Of a stretch of 21,794 bases of DNA, positions 21,664 to 21,794 are shown one piece after another (the stretch's first letter is position 1; every line of letters starts with the position of its first letter). The stretch spans positions 1-21,794 of the forward strand of contig CAJNDS010001354.1 in assembly GCA_905221605.1 (NCBI GenBank), read 5' to 3'. The notes beneath the pieces were generated by a model. The model ran no database searches. It was given only the letters and a program-made list of their open reading frames with translations, and was not told the origin of the DNA. Position numbers and translations under genes: made by a program. The stretch comes from Symbiodinium natans (lineage: Eukaryota > Sar > Dinophyceae > Suessiales > Symbiodiniaceae).

Positions 21664-21794
21664 CCCTAAACCCCTAAACCCCTAAACCCCTAAACCCCTA
21701 AACCCCTAAACCCCTAAACCCCTAAACCCCTAAACCCCTAAACCCCTAAACCCCTAAACCCCTAAACCCCTACACCCCTAAACCCCTAAACCCC
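21664..21794. repeat. (CCCCTAAA)n octamer array at window end
   Basis: About fifteen octamers, one reading CCCCTACA. Different from the heptamer tracts and more uniform than the 2225 array. The strand polarity is opposite to that of a right-hand chromosome end. Confidence 0.92.

Noticed and set aside
21664-21794. Chromosome end (telomere) at the right border of the window
   Set aside because: The + strand is C-rich here, whereas a right-hand end would show TTTAGGG on +. The unit is an octamer, unlike the other tracts.

Overview
This window looks like intron-rich nuclear DNA of a protist, most likely an alveolate alga of the dinoflagellate type. That assignment is inference. It rests on dozens of interstitial tracts of the telomere-type heptamer TTTAGGG/CCCTAAA in both orientations, many short GC-rich coding islands (about 30-120 nt) bounded by AG and GT, two places where reading phase is only kept by a non-GT (GA) donor, and several families of small palindromic elements. 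Chromerids also use TTTAGGG-type telomeres. A coccidian such as Eimeria is less likely because there are no CAG/homopolymer-rich exons. No bacterial-style genes, rRNA, tRNA, CRISPR or operons are visible. The long ORFs found by six-frame translation are mostly repeat artefacts.

The best recognised gene is on the + strand near the left end. Exons at 1389-1474, 1979-2050, 2640-2716, 3051-3129 and 3638-3692 give in order a GVS-type strand, the G3 motif DLPG (VDLPG), a hydrophobic strand (MLVVEAS) and the G4-type motif SKCD (VGVFSKCDL). Their spacing is that of a dynamin-superfamily GTPase domain. Reading phases agree from 775 to 5423 if two introns start with GA. The G1 P-loop was not found; it may lie upstream of the window.

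From 5.6 kb to 21.0 kb there are about 30 further exon-like islands on the same strand. Many have clean AG...GT borders, GC-rich third positions and compatible phases. They may be the rest of one very long gene or of several consecutive genes; their family is not recognisable from these short pieces. No start codon, stop codon or poly(A) site could be assigned with confidence.

Layout: 0-6 kb, dynamin-like exons among TTTAGGG tracts; 6.3-8.9 kb, short mostly phase-0 exons; 9.0-9.5 kb, a 31-bp palindromic array and a purine tract; 9.98-11.38 kb, a 113-bp array that multiplies one exon; 11.7-12.4 kb, a direct duplication containing a 57-nt exon; 12.4-21.0 kb, further exons and palindromic elements; 21.66-21.79 kb, an octamer (CCCCTAAA) array.

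The most interesting signal is how the introns are built. Telomeric heptamers abut exons so that GTTTAG can act as donor and TTTAG as acceptor. Two heptamer tracts sit between direct duplications of exon-edge sequence. Two copies of a palindromic element have GT and AG at their inverted-repeat ends and open reading frame on both sides. This suggests intron gain or growth by telomeric-repeat insertion and by introner-like elements.
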